Below, one piece after another: positions 24,474 through 36,435 of a stretch of 57,084 nucleotides of DNA (the first letter of the stretch is position 1; every line of letters begins with the position of its first letter). Location of the stretch: contig NMRA01000381.1 of assembly GCA_002633005.1 (NCBI GenBank), positions 1-57,084 on the forward strand. Reading direction: 5' to 3'. Made by a program: the position numbers and the translations under genes. This DNA is from Phoronis australis. Lineage: Eukaryota > Phoronida > Phoronidae. The notes beneath the pieces are model-generated. The model had not been told where the DNA came from, made no database searches, and saw only the letters and a list, made by a program, of their open reading frames with translations.

Positions 24474-25770
24474 TCAAAGATCCTTGACAACAGATATCAG
24501 AACCAAATTCCAACTCTACTATCATTTTGCCAATATGACATTGTGTGGTGCGATTCTGAACTCAGTAACTGGAGAATGATAATCCAAGACATCAATGGAT
24601 CGAGAAAGGTTTTCTGGTTATTTTAAGCTGAAAATATTCTAGATGGGTTTAATTGGTCGCATTTAAGATGATATAAGCACTAAATTAGTTTGAAATTATA
24701 TCAAGTCACAAACTTTGCATGGGAAACAACCTATGTTTCAATATTGCTGGTAATGTGTTTCAATACTATCGGAGTGGTGAGTAGGAGTGGACATATCTTA
24801 ACTATCATTATCATTTTATTTTTTAATATTCATGTTTTGACTACCTTTTATTAGTTATTTTGTATACATAAGCACGAAATAATTCCTCAAAGGAACGGGA
24901 CATTGCCTCATTCCAGCCTATTACATCTGCGCAAAGAAAAGGTTTAAAGGCCTGCTTAAGGGAGATTGTTGCGCATAATATATTTTGTACATCTCACTGT
25001 TCTTTTTCTTCAGTTCTCGACGATGACGATGACGACGACAGTGTGATTATAGTTATGAGGATTACAATGACATTAGCCCTTATACAAGTAACATGCTTTA
25101 AAAAGCATGATTTTAACAATCGTTGCATTTTTCAGTTTCCATCAACGATAAGGTCGTTAAGGAGGTCTCCGAAGCAGCCGATGTCACTGAAGGCCAGTTC
25201 TAGCCAGTGAATGAGTAATATGGTAGCCATTTACAGCCATGAAACACCAGTGTCAGAAAGTATAAGAATGTGTTGTCATGAAAAATATCTGAAGCTAGAA
25301 TCCAACGCCCTCAAGTCACAAAAGGCCATGCTGCACGTGCGTAATTGACAATTTACGATTTTATCGGAAACCCCTGTTCGGAAACAAACGCGACTACGTA
25401 ATAAAGTTGGTATTAGTGTACGTGTGTGATATCTACGACAACGTCTCAAGTTAATGAATTCAACGAAGAATATATTAGAAAATACATCTCCTAAGAAGTG
25501 CAACTGACATCTGTAATATAATAAATTAGTTCCCTTTGTCGTCGTCGTTAAAGAGAAGATTGATCACAGATATCGACAATAGAGGCTAAAGTGGTTCCCT
25601 GGGAAGGACCGATACCTTATCATATAATTTGTCTTTGGATGCATTAAAAATCTCCAACATCGATAATTAGAGATTGGGCATGACATAGATATACATTACG
25701 AGTGTCATCTTCGTGACTCTTTCGTTAATCTCGTGAATTTATGACGAAAATGAGTGATAAAAGCGACAAG

Positions 25771-25777
25771 TATATAA
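25771..25777 (+). promoter_or_regulatory. TATA box candidate for the 334-aa gene
   Basis: TATATAA lies about 150 bp before the ATG at 25921. That leaves room for a start site near 25800 and a leader of roughly 120 nt without an intron. Confidence 0.4.
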
Positions 25778-25920
25778 CCATGACACTGCAGTGGAGTTCA
25801 AAACAAGCAAAACCTTCTTTGCGCTCTAATCTAGGAATAGATTAGGTCCTGCTTGAAGGTTCATCTAAGTGGATTTCCTCAGTTGCTGGAGCGTACCCTA
25901 GACTGGTACAGAACTTAAAA

Positions 25921-26925
25921 ATGTTCAAGCAAATGGATCTGTCATTTATAAACAGCGGGCATGTAGCGAATATGAACATGAAGCTAGAAAAGCGCGCCAA
26001 TAAGTCCAAAGAGTACCACAAACGAAAGGTGAAGGAAAGCCAACAAAGGCTTGTGTTTGGTTACACATTTATGTACAATGCAAGTGAGAGCGAATATCTC
26101 GCTCAGATGAAAAACAGGTGCGGGGATACGAGATTAGGGGAGACTCTACACGTTATTGCAAAAGAACAGACGGTAACCACGCGACTGATGAATAAGCAAA
26201 TTCACTCAACTAAACTAAAATGTCAACGTTTCTTGAAGAGCGTTAACTCTTTTTCTAGTCCGAGGCGGCGCGCAAGTGCACCGGCACACTTGAAGTGGGA
26301 GACAACACATCGTCTGCCGTCACAGCAGGAGAACAGAAGCAAATCAGTAACTTTTCCGCTTCCGCGAGTCAGGTTTTTCCAGGAAGAAAATGAAGTGGAA
26401 TACGACAGAGAAACATGTACTAACAGCGCAGAAGACAAAGAAGCGCTTGTGCAGAGGTGTCCTGCACGAGTACAGTTTGAAGAAAACGTTTCTGACTTTT
26501 CCAGTTGCCATTCCCTTCCAGAGATAGACACCGTAAGGATGTCTAGTTATGCAGGCAAAAACTGTCTTCACGGCAAAAATATGTCCATGACAGCCTCCAC
26601 CTTAAGGAACACTTATAAGCTGCAAACGTCTAGTGTGAGGCCTCGCCCTCTTAGTCAGCAAAGGGCCTCGGAACGAAACACAAGAGAGGAAGCTGAGCTT
26701 TCACCACAGGAGCTTTCGAAGCTTTCCGAAGAAGACAGGATAGAAAGAAGATTGCGAAAATTCTTGTCAAAGCAAATCGAAATCAACAACGGGAATCCTA
26801 TATCCGACGAAGTTAAAGACGAGCGTGAAAAGGTCCGATTTCTCAGTTCTTCTTCGCGAACTTTAAAACCAAGGCAAGCGTGGATAGTCAAAGAGGCGAG
26901 AAAAGCTCTGGGAATGGCAACATAA
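25921..26925 (+). CDS. Basic protein of 334 aa with NRC block (cluster member 2), single coding exon
   Basis: Function unknown. The ATG is the first after an in-frame TGA at 25855. Residues 21-110 are a Lys/Arg-rich helical region containing SESEYLAQMKNRCGDT (55-70), which aligns without gaps to SEGERMAYMRNRCEQA of the 446-aa neighbour and continues with similar charge spacing for about 40 residues. Residues 111-260 are Ser/Arg-rich with RRRASAPAHLKWE (116-127) and VRPRPLSQQRASE (239-251). The latter is the kind of RPxS/RPxT motif that is frequent in axonemal proteins (a hint only). The C-terminus has an acidic-to-basic helix EEDRIERRLRKFLSKQIEI (270-288) and a basic tail. No membrane segment or signal peptide. 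A polyadenylation signal AATAAA is at about 27177. Confidence 0.85.
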   Translation: MFKQMDLSFINSGHVANMNMKLEKRANKSKEYHKRKVKESQQRLVFGYTFMYNASESEYLAQMKNRCGDTRLGETLHVIAKEQTVTTRLMNKQIHSTKLKCQRFLKSVNSFSSPRRRASAPAHLKWETTHRLPSQQENRSKSVTFPLPRVRFFQEENEVEYDRETCTNSAEDKEALVQRCPARVQFEENVSDFSSCHSLPEIDTVRMSSYAGKNCLHGKNMSMTASTLRNTYKLQTSSVRPRPLSQQRASERNTREEAELSPQELSKLSEEDRIERRLRKFLSKQIEINNGNPISDEVKDEREKVRFLSSSSRTLKPRQAWIVKEARKALGMAT

Positions 26926-29900
26926 GGTTTCTTGGGATAGCTGGTTCCTGTTACACTTGTATTTTACACGAAAAATGGCAGTTATTCATGCTAATACGGG
27001 GATTTGACAAACTCAATTTATCGTATTCAAAATATCGTAGTTTGAATTTTGGTCTTTGCCTGCTATAAATCAGCAAAAAATGGAGTTAAGGGGTTTTCCA
27101 TCACAGCTACCTGAAAAGAGGCACTTTTGACAAAATGCAAAATTTACATTGTTTACTGAAAAGTCACATCTGAGTGAATAAATGGTCGAAATCGGGTTCA
27201 TTTCTTTGCTCGGTGTCATTTTTATTTTGGCTGCTTTGATTATATTTCCCAGTTAAGTGATTTTACGCATTTTGAGTACCCTTTGGCTTCCATGCAAAAA
27301 GTCTCACCCTTATTTTTTTCTTTTTAAGTTGTATGTTGAAACATTTTATTCTTCACCATTAAATAGAAAAAAAATATGAGTTTACTATTATTATATAACA
27401 TTTTTTGTACCATCACAGAAGAATGAGCAATTCGAATTTTCCAAAGCTCGCCAATTTCAAGATCACGATTACTCCTTTACATTCGACTAGAAGGGGGTTA
27501 ACTTATGTCGATGGGATTGCCAAATGAACTCAATTGACGTCAATAATTTTAGACGAGAATTTTCCTCTTTAATGAATTCCAAATTGACGTTTGAATCGAG
27601 TCACACCAAACGTGCGCGCTTAGATTTCCTTATTGTTGAGAATGGCATCACTGTGAAATTATGATGTGGCGCGATATTATTTAACGCCATAGTAACACAA
27701 ATCCAACACAAAATCAACATTTTTCCTTTTAAATAATCTGTTATTAAAACCAAACAATAATTTTGAAATGTTTTACATGTTAGACAGTGTTGTAAAACAA
27801 CGACTAGTTTACGAGTTTTTTTTTAACAAACTGCATCGAACACCCTCAACCAAATTCTTATGTGACGGTTTCCTTGGGAAGTACGCCAGCAAAACTTATT
27901 CGAACTTTCGAAGACGTCTTGCGTGTTCTGTATACAGCTTTCGAGCATTCATTGGCCGTCTCTCAGGTCATTAGATAAAACTAAAGTATATTTTGTTGAT
28001 ATGACACATTGACTCAGCACTTAAGAATATGACGTTTATGTTCGTCATATGTCCGTCAACGCTTTATATCACCAGTTATCATCGGAGCAGAACTTCAGCA
28101 TCTTAGGAGAGCGTGTGACTCCCCTTAAAGGGGCCGTTTTAGTATAGACCTACACCACTCTCATCAACAGTTTGGATATTAGTCTTTTGATTTATACATA
28201 GACTGTTTCGAATGTTCTTTTTCATGAACAGTTTTTGTGTGAATCTCGTGGTTGAGTTTGTGTGATGATCACAAAATAACCACACCTTGAGCTACTTGAA
28301 TTGAGTGGCTGATAAGTTTTACTTGACTAGTTATCATGCCTGTCAGTTATCTGTAAACACTTCAAGTATTAGTCAATACAGGTTTTTGAATCAAAATACA
28401 TACGGGTATGTTTGAAGAGCAATACAAGGCATTTGATCTCACCTTCTTGTTCAATTGCAAGTTTGTTGGTAATAAGAGTTGAAAAACACTAATGCTTAAA
28501 TCAATATAAATTGGTTCCAAACTGTTGTTTGCTATATTGGTAATCATTATAATTATAGTTATTTGGGTATGAAATACAACGCCAATAACGAGAATTGGGC
28601 TGACTAATAATCAAGTCCACAAACACAGTGAATTAGAAATCGCTTCCGCACAGAAACCATTAACTTCCTGAAACTGCCTTGAGGCAGTGATGCAGTAACA
28701 TCACTTCTAAACTCTATTGGCTTCTTTGCTGCACCAGCCTCCTGCTTAATTGGCACAAGATGACTCAGTGTCACAGTGGTTAGAGTTCTAGGATGACAAC
28801 CGGAAGGTTCTAGGCTCAAACCCCGCCGTGCACCAAGGAAAACGCAATCCAAGTGCCCACCATAAGTGTGTCAGATACCTGTACTCGTTCTTCTAAGAAC
28901 ACTGTAACATCTGAAGATGGCGGGAGAAATGGCCGACTGAAACGTCATGCCAATGTAAATGTACTAATGCATTTTAGAAATGAGAGAAAACGAGAACAAA
29001 CACTGTATAAACCGAGACGAATTTTAATTGAATGAAATAGTCTACACAATTGAATTACGTTTATTTACACAGTGGCAGCTTTTCCGTATAGTACGGACAG
29101 GCGGACGAAAATCAATTTAAAAAACAGCAGAACTACGCTTGCGTTTTATCAGCGCGACAACTGCCTCAGTTATAATTAATGGGGGTCACACGACAATGAG
29201 AGTTATGCCTTGGTAAGTAGGGCCTTTGCTGTTCATTTTACTTCTAAGCCGTAGAACTCAAGCTTGATTTCTTAGATTTGGTTTTATGAGCTTGATTTTA
29301 GACAGTTTCCTTTTGAAGAGAGCTTATACATCATGTCAATTCTGTACAAATAACACTGTTTGGTTATTCCGTTAATTTCAACCTCTTTTGTCGCACTTGT
29401 AGCTTGACTAGTTACAGCACAATACTTCGGTAATTTTCTCTACGACACATACATCACAGTGGCTAGTTATGATCAGCATAAAAATGACTCGCCCAACTAC
29501 GAGGATTTTAAAGTAGGATTTCGCCTCTGTAAATATTGATTTCTTAACCGAAGAGCTTTAGGATTTAAAAACAATACTACGCCCATCAAATCATGAATTC
29601 TTTCTGAACGAGCCGGCAACTCAAGACAAACAATGCGCACATGTGACATTTTTAATCTGCAATACAATGTTGGCCAACACCATTAAATTCTGAAGCATGT
29701 TCTTGAGTAGCTGATGGTTTCAATGTTGTTATTGGTAACGGAAATAGAATCTTATCACTGCGTATAATTTTATAAGAGTAAACGGCTAAATTCAACTTTT
29801 GTATTTACAGTTAAACAGGGCGAAATACAGGTTTATGTTATAATCCCAAATGGTTAGCTGTGGTCCCTGATATTGTTCACGGATGCCAAGAACATTTTGG

Positions 29901-32399
29901 TTCATTGTTCCATCATATACCATTCTTCACAGGTGGGATGGTGAATTTCGTTCAACAAGAAAGTTCACCATCTCTATTTGAATAATTCGAGTTCGAAGTT
30001 GGCGACATCAGTTTGTCCTAATTAGCGCTGGATAAGACCATAAAGGGATTCAAATTTGATTGTCTTCTCAAATTCGTATGTAGTTTTGACCGTGAATTTC
30101 GGGCAGGAAACGAATCAATCGCCGAATTCGAACTCGAACTTAGACTTGACATATTATGTTATACGAATGAATTTGAGGTGTGGATAATGCACTAGAACTC
30201 AAAATCAAACAAACCTTCAATTCACAATGAAGAGGAACAATAAATGTCAAAATAAAGCTACAGTTCGATTTCAAGTTGCAGTAACGGTGATTGATCGACT
30301 GCTACGGAGGTATGGTGACTCAGAGCAACCGTGCCGCAACCTGGAACGCAGTGTCGCTATAGGTGGTACGAGCAGGGTAGAGATCGGTGCAGTTTTGTCA
30401 ACAAGACTGTTTCCTGAACAAATGTACCTGCAGGTGAAACTTTAGCGATACTTTTCTTTGAAAATTTTAACAGTCGAAAGCAAATATTATATGATGAATC
30501 ACGTTCTACGAAAAATTGTCAACGCTCAATACATTTTTATTATTCCTGCGAGTGGAGAGGCACAATGCGAAACTGTTTGCTAGGCAAAAATAATTCATGC
30601 ATAATACACTGTAATGTTTGGCTATTCCATTCTTGGAATCATTTGTAGATGTATACTCTACGGATAACTAATCGGTTTTTGTTTACTTTTAACACTAATT
30701 ACATACAAACGAGAGTGTTGGGTACCTATTAAAGAACAAATCCGGCAAACACATCTTGACCTAGTCCGTCTGGTATTATGTTCGACGCGTGCATGAAAAT
30801 GTTTTCGCTGTGACCAGAATGAGGAATTATTGATAATTTTTCTATATACTAGTCTCGTTATGCTTCCATAGACATGAGAGACTTTCGACATAATGATTAA
30901 TTAAAAGTAGCGGACAAGGTCAGATTTCAAAAGAAAATTTTCAACATTTCTCACGAGGACGTATTCATCACAAAAGTAAATCTCTGAAAAGCTCCATCGA
31001 CAAGTGATCTGACGTCTGGGTTCTCTAGACGGCGAGAGGCAAGCCAGTGTGATCACGTGCGTTGTTTGAAATGCAAGGGAATATCTCGCAGATTAGCGTG
31101 AACTCGCTTTACTCTCGAGACAATTGCTCAATGGAACTCAACCTTTAGTGTCATACCTGTACAAGCAATGGACGAATTTATTTTCGATGATTTAAATTTG
31201 GAAATGAATTCCGCTCAGTATGCTTTAATTCCAGTTCATAAATGGTTTTAGCTAACATTAATTAGACGATATACATAGTCTATATTTGGAACGTATTACA
31301 CCAAGGGAAATTGGGGGTAGTAGCAAATTTCATCACTCATGGTTGATAAATTTCACTACTGTGGTGTGATAACTTTTAAAGCATTGGTCGACACTCGAGA
31401 CTGCACCAGTAACGTTACGAATGTTGTACTGTTGAGTCAAAATTTATTTCTTTTCTGATTCCACAAAGTGCGACAATATTAAAGAAAGTGCGACTATAAA
31501 CAGTGATCATTCAATATTAATGTGCATTCCATAACACTACATGCCGATTTTTATACAATATCAAACGTCAAAATTTGCCTCTTCAGGACGCACAAATATG
31601 TGCTGTTCGTGGCTTATCTTTCAAGCCATGTACCCAAGTTGAAAAAATCAAGACACGTGTGCGACTATTAACGAGATTAACTCTTACGCTGCGGGTTAAA
31701 AGTGAAATAAAAGCCTTCGTGTAAATACCGTTCAGATAAGCCAGTGTCAAATGTACAAATTCAAAAAAAACAAGGCACACAAATTTGAGAACTCAGCCTT
31801 CACATAATCTTAACCAGCTTCAGTGGAACACCACACCATTTACTTATTACTGTTTATAACGTCATACATAATTAAACATGAAATCCCAATATGAAAATCA
31901 CAGTACGAAAAACGATTCTGCATAAACTTGAAACAATTTTTAATTAAATAAAACATTACGTTGTTTCCAAGTAATTCCCAATCTGCTTGTGAACAAGTGA
32001 CACAAAATGTCGCACGCTCCTAAGTATTCTGATAAGATTCATCTGCCAGAAAGCTTTTACGGTATTTGCGAATTTGTCTTCTTCAGAAACTATGTTGTTG
32101 CTTTTATTACAGTACATACAAGCTTCCAACATCGCAAGCTTCTGACGTTTCCTCAAGCAGTCAGCTATTAATTTTTATTTGCACATCGCTAATAGCCCGT
32201 GCCTTTCTTCGAATGGACCTAAACAGGCGAGTGTTTATTCACACAACACAATAGTGTTTGGTGTTTTAGTGGCGTAGACATGTTGTCAAGCAGTTGAAAT
32301 GCAAACGACCGCGAAAAATGGACTCACTGTTATTTTTCAAGGATTGCCATTACGGAATAACACACAAGGCGATACGACAGCTTAGGATTTAGATCAGGA
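26926..32399. other. Intergenic, cluster members 2 to 3; no gene supported
   Basis: AT-rich. It holds a tRNA-derived SINE-like segment (28762-28946), a copy (29739-29837) of the segment upstream of the 600-aa gene, and a 22-bp inverted repeat (29985-30007 with 30119-30140, TTCGAGTTCGAA cores). A 27-codon plus ORF at 31169 (MDEFIFDDLNLEMN…) has no support beyond being open. Confidence 0.5.
28762..28946 (+). mobile_element. tRNA-derived SINE-like element with a hammerhead-like tail motif
   Basis: CAGTGTCACAGTGGTTAGAG resembles an A-box region, and GGCTCAAACCCC (28813) a decayed B box, spaced as in a tRNA. About 90 bp later CTGAAGA…CTGAAACGTC (28911-28946) recalls the CUGANGA/GAAAC-GUC core found in Penelope-like and SINE ends. 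The boundaries are uncertain. Confidence 0.45.
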
Positions 32400-33089
32400 G
32401 TAGACGGACGAAGTCTCCTGATTCGAATTTCAGACAGTGGATGGAAAACTACCAAGCGCTCAGGCAGTCGACGAAAGCAATTTGTTAGAGTCATAAGAGA
32501 CAGAAAGGACAGTATAAAGTCATGGTGAGTTAGAGGGTCTACTCTAAAGACAATATTAGTTTGATTAGATAGTTAAAATGAATGCGAATGACATGGAAGG
32601 ATTGCATAATTAACAATCGTCTCAGTGCAATTAACGGTTGCAAATGATAGTGAAGTGTTTAAAATGGCCTTTTCAAGCACAATTCATGCTTCAAAACGAA
32701 AGTTTGAAAAGTTGATCACAGTTGTGCGAACAGTTTAAACAGATGAATCAAAAATTTAAGCTTTCACCGAGTAAAGTGTCAGTTTAAAAAGATTTAATAA
32801 TTCCTTCCAGCATTGGCAAAACATAAAACGATCATGCTGGTCATGAAATCAACAGGGTGAATACCGAAATCATTTTTATGTGCTAAAATCATGTTCTCAT
32901 TCTATTTTATTTTTCTTCAGGAAAACAATGAAAACAAGAAATCAGATCATTTAAGTGTTTAACGAACAAACGTTGTGCACCCTAAGGACACCAGAAGCGA
33001 TGAAAATCGACCAGTAATCTTTAAATTCCTAGAACTGTAAAGTTAATGAGGAATCCAAGATTGAGTAAAATCTAAACGATTGTATTGAA
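32400..33089 (+). other. 5' leader of the 446-aa gene, probably with an intron
   Basis: A donor CATG|GTGAGT at 32525 and an acceptor TTTTTCTTCAG at 32920 define a likely 396-bp leader intron. If so spliced, ATG-GAAAACAATGAAAACAAG begins a 14-codon upstream ORF ending in TAA. The TATAAA at 32513 could instead be a TATA box, in which case the start site lies near 32545 and the donor is not used. Confidence 0.4.
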
Positions 33090-34430
33090 ATGGCAACAAT
33101 GGCAAGAGCAACATCGCCAACGCCAAAATTGTCCAATAAATTTGGACTGGCGCTGAAAGCGGAGGTGGAGGAAAGGCGACAGAAATACAACACGGATATG
33201 AGCACTCGAAGAATGCCACGACCTCTAGTGTTCTTGAGTGAAGGAGAGCGGATGGCATACATGAGAAATCGTTGTGAACAAGCCGACGTATCAAAGACTG
33301 TTGCATTTTATAAAATAGAAAACGATGCATTTCTCCGAGATTTCAAACGGGCACACAACGTTTTCAAGTTAAAAAAACGGCGATTTGAGAAATATGCTTC
33401 GCGTGCAAGGACATCAAGCGAGCAGGTAGAAGGACCTCCCACGTTAGTTGTTGAACCTATACAAGATGGTGAAAAAATATATTACGCTGTATACACTGTA
33501 CCATCAAAACAGGTGCCAAAAAACTATGAACCAGATGGAAAAATGTTGAAGTCAGTCAAAGAAATGTGCACTGCATTAAAAGATGTTGCCATAGAAACCG
33601 AAAAAAGCGAGTCTTGCGATGAAAATGACAACGAGGAAAATGTAACCCCAAAAAATTATTTTAATACTGGCGATCAAAAACAATCATCTGGGGCTATAAG
33701 TATCACATCGGCATGTGACGTAACCACCATCAAGCCTGCATTGACAGACAGTAGGGTTCCTAGCTCTCCCAAGTCAGTTTCCGTTGCATCCTCGAAAGAC
33801 GAAGGAAAAAAATGTAGTATTGACCAATTGAGTGTGCATGGTCATCATATTTCTCCTCAGAACAGACACCAAAGACCAAAGTCGACAATCGGCTTTCGGA
33901 AAACACCTGAGCCTCAAACACGGCCAAAAACAGCAATAGAAAGTGTCAGTTGTAAAAATGTAATGTTGAAACTTAAGGAAGACTCTTCAAACGATGATCA
34001 TGATGACATTTTGGCTTTGCCAAATAGAAACGATAGGCGAGGTCAGTCAGCTGCGATTCACCGTCCGAGGGCCAATGCAGATGGTATTCAAAATGGCCGC
34101 CAAGTGAGATGCAAAACGGCACCACCTGGCGGTAGACAAGTAGATTTTGACAGGAGCATATTGTCAAAGGAGCGAAGACCGCCAGTGTTCGATAGAGTAA
34201 AGGCAGCATATTTATTGCGACAGGAGTTAAAGAAACCTCGCAAACATGTCGAAGTTAAAAAGCAAGAAGTAGACATTGAGCACGAGAGAAGAGTTGAGAA
34301 AGCACGATGGAATTACTATGACCAGAGAGTTGCAGAATTCAGTAAAACACTTGTCGAAATGAAAAGACAACACACCATCGATGTGAACAAGTGGGTAGCA
34401 GAAGAAATGGAAGAAAAATTGCAGTTGTAA
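33090..34430 (+). CDS. Basic protein of 446 aa with NRC block (cluster member 3), single coding exon
   Basis: Function unknown. An in-frame TAA lies about 30 nt before the ATG; a second Met at codon 4 is possible. Residues 18-105 are a basic helical block with SEGERMAYMRNRCEQA (50-65), homologous to the 334-aa neighbour. Residues 116-165 have a short folded-looking patch (TLVVEPIQDGEKIYYAVYTV). Residues 170-350 are disordered, with repeated RPK[ST] motifs (QRPKSTIGFRKT, TRPKTAIES, RCKTAPPGGR). The C-terminus (357-446) is a long charged helix, FDRVKAAYLLRQELKKPRK, continuing to EEMEEKLQL, probably coiled coil. RPxT/S motifs plus coiled coil suggest a cytoskeletal or ciliary protein, but that is inference. 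No transmembrane or secretion signal. Gene orientation and spacing match the other two cluster members. Confidence 0.85.
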   Translation: MATMARATSPTPKLSNKFGLALKAEVEERRQKYNTDMSTRRMPRPLVFLSEGERMAYMRNRCEQADVSKTVAFYKIENDAFLRDFKRAHNVFKLKKRRFEKYASRARTSSEQVEGPPTLVVEPIQDGEKIYYAVYTVPSKQVPKNYEPDGKMLKSVKEMCTALKDVAIETEKSESCDENDNEENVTPKNYFNTGDQKQSSGAISITSACDVTTIKPALTDSRVPSSPKSVSVASSKDEGKKCSIDQLSVHGHHISPQNRHQRPKSTIGFRKTPEPQTRPKTAIESVSCKNVMLKLKEDSSNDDHDDILALPNRNDRRGQSAAIHRPRANADGIQNGRQVRCKTAPPGGRQVDFDRSILSKERRPPVFDRVKAAYLLRQELKKPRKHVEVKKQEVDIEHERRVEKARWNYYDQRVAEFSKTLVEMKRQHTIDVNKWVAEEMEEKLQL

Positions 34431-36199
34431 AGTGGCACAGATAGGGACATGTTTATCTGTAGTATGTATCAGGAATATTGTAAACCTGCGAGGCAGGCGT
34501 GTAACCAGGTCAGGGTAACCATCGCCGATCGCTGTCTTTGAAGTATGTAGGCCTACCACTTGGTTGGCTCATTTGCTTCCATAAAACAAACTCTATCTGA
34601 ACTATGATCGGCGAGATGTCACCAACTGCACTGAGTAGGAAGCGAAATGATTTAGTGTAAAAACATGCTAGATTTTAGGTATACGCATAAAAATATGACT
34701 TGACTTCGGTTATTGTCGAGGCTCTACTCATCGTGGCTACTCAGGCTGAATCTGAAAAGTCAATTCCTCGTTTCTCTGTGACACTCAAACGTACTAATTA
34801 CGAATAGGAGTATATTGTAGTGTATTTCTATTACGCACTTGAAGAAAACAGCATTAAAGTCAGTGGAACTTGCAGGCTACCTGGTAATTCCTGTTATCTC
34901 TGTGGTTGCTCGGCCAACTAGAAATTAGTTTGAAACACAGCATGTAGCGACGATGTGAATATGAAGTAGGTTGAAAATTGCCAAATGTTTTTAAGAACGA
35001 GTTTTGTGTCGAAAATGATCCGCCGTAAATCACTCAACCGTGTCCAATAAGTATCGTGATGTGATGTTGGAAAATAACACTGGGTGATGCGAGCTATGTG
35101 AACCATAGAATGAGATCATTTCAAAATCTTTGAGGACCATGATGTATTAGCACTTTGCTAAGCATGTATTGTGTATATCCTACTATGTCCTTCCTATAGA
35201 AGAAGTATACGGCAAGTACCGCCAAAAGGGTGTTTTCCACAGTAAAAAATACTCTTCAAAATGGTGCCATTCTCGACCAGATAACATTTAAAATTGTGCC
35301 TTTTCTGAATTTCGGGAACAGAATTGTGCGAAAATTTACAAAAATACTCTCTAAATGGGTTACTTTTTGTTCGATACCATTCTCTAATTGGACAGGTATC
35401 CAAATTTTCAGGGCGGCACCCCTCGTCCAAAAATACTCGAGTACCCCGGTCGTTTCAGATACTTGTTCGTGATTTTGAGCATTTATTTTGTGATATGTTG
35501 TTTTCGTAAAATGTAACAATGGTACATTTCCGGCAGGCGAATTCGAAGTAATATGTAACAATTTCGTAAAATGTATTAAAAACTCGTTACATTTCATGCC
35601 CGCACCAAGTCTAAAAATGGGGTGCTCGAATTTTTGAGAATATGTTCCTTTAATTAAGATTCACGGGGTACGTTCAAAGCTATGAATTGTGCATTCGCAG
35701 AATTTTGCTAGTTCCTGCCTTTTTATTGTTTTTGTCTCGTTTCCTACTCATTCGAGCCCCCACCGCATGCATTTTAGGAGAGGGTTAGCAACGTAAAATG
35801 TAACAATGATGTGACATGAACTGATAAATCATTGGTTTTGTGACCGAAGGAAGGTTTATGGACAACTTAAAAAGGCAGAGATGGAAAGTCTTTTTTCTTT
35901 CTTTTTCATTTATATGCCAGTTTGTAAAATGCATTTTTTGCTAAATAGACATAACCCTTGTAGTCTATTGGGACAGTCTCAGAGTATTACAAAATTCTGC
36001 GTATGAGAAAAACACAATCACAAAACTACCAATATCAAACATAAGTTTATTATCCGATTATATACCAAACAAGTCTATCAGTGTGTGTAAGAAATGTGTT
36101 GCAAACATCACTCGTGAATTTTCTGTTGAGATACAAATCCAATAGATATACTGCAAGTAAATAAATTTGAACATATAATCACAGCCACAATAATAACTC

Positions 36200-36435
36200 T
36201 GTACCACGATACCATTGAACCTAATGCTATATAACAAGGGAGACAATACTGCATCGTTTCATGTTAACAAAGAGACATCTACTGTACCACAATACCATTG
36301 AACCTTATGCTACACAACAGGGGAGACAATACTGCATTGTTTCATGTGGACAAGAGACATCTACTGTACCACGATACCATTGAACCTTATGCTATATAAC
36401 AAGGAAGACAAGATGTTTCATGTGGACAAAGAGAC
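36200..36435. repeat. About 86-bp tandem repeat, 2.7 copies
   Basis: The unit starts CTGTACCACGATACCATTGA and includes AGGGGAGACAATACTGCATC and TTTCATGTGGACAAGAGACA. Copies are about 90% alike by eye, the last one shortened. Confidence 0.85.

Larger units (their letters stand above)
18805..25770. other. Intergenic, cluster members 1 to 2; no gene supported
   Basis: It contains a 54-bp tandem duplication, a large foldback element and a hairpin, listed separately. Segments 19520-19700 and 22545-22720 are diverged direct copies (shared CCCACC-AGCAAA, TTTxCAGCC-TTAACxAATATAAA and GCCAAGGTC blocks). The plus ORFs at 23571-23903 and 24038-24373 have no splice context or family likeness, and I leave them out. 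Confidence 0.5.

Noticed and set aside
17002-34430. The three plus-strand ORFs as retrotransposon ORF1 proteins
   Set aside because: No reverse transcriptase, endonuclease, zinc knuckle, LTR or poly(A) insertion signs nearby. The ORFs differ too much in sequence to be recent copies.
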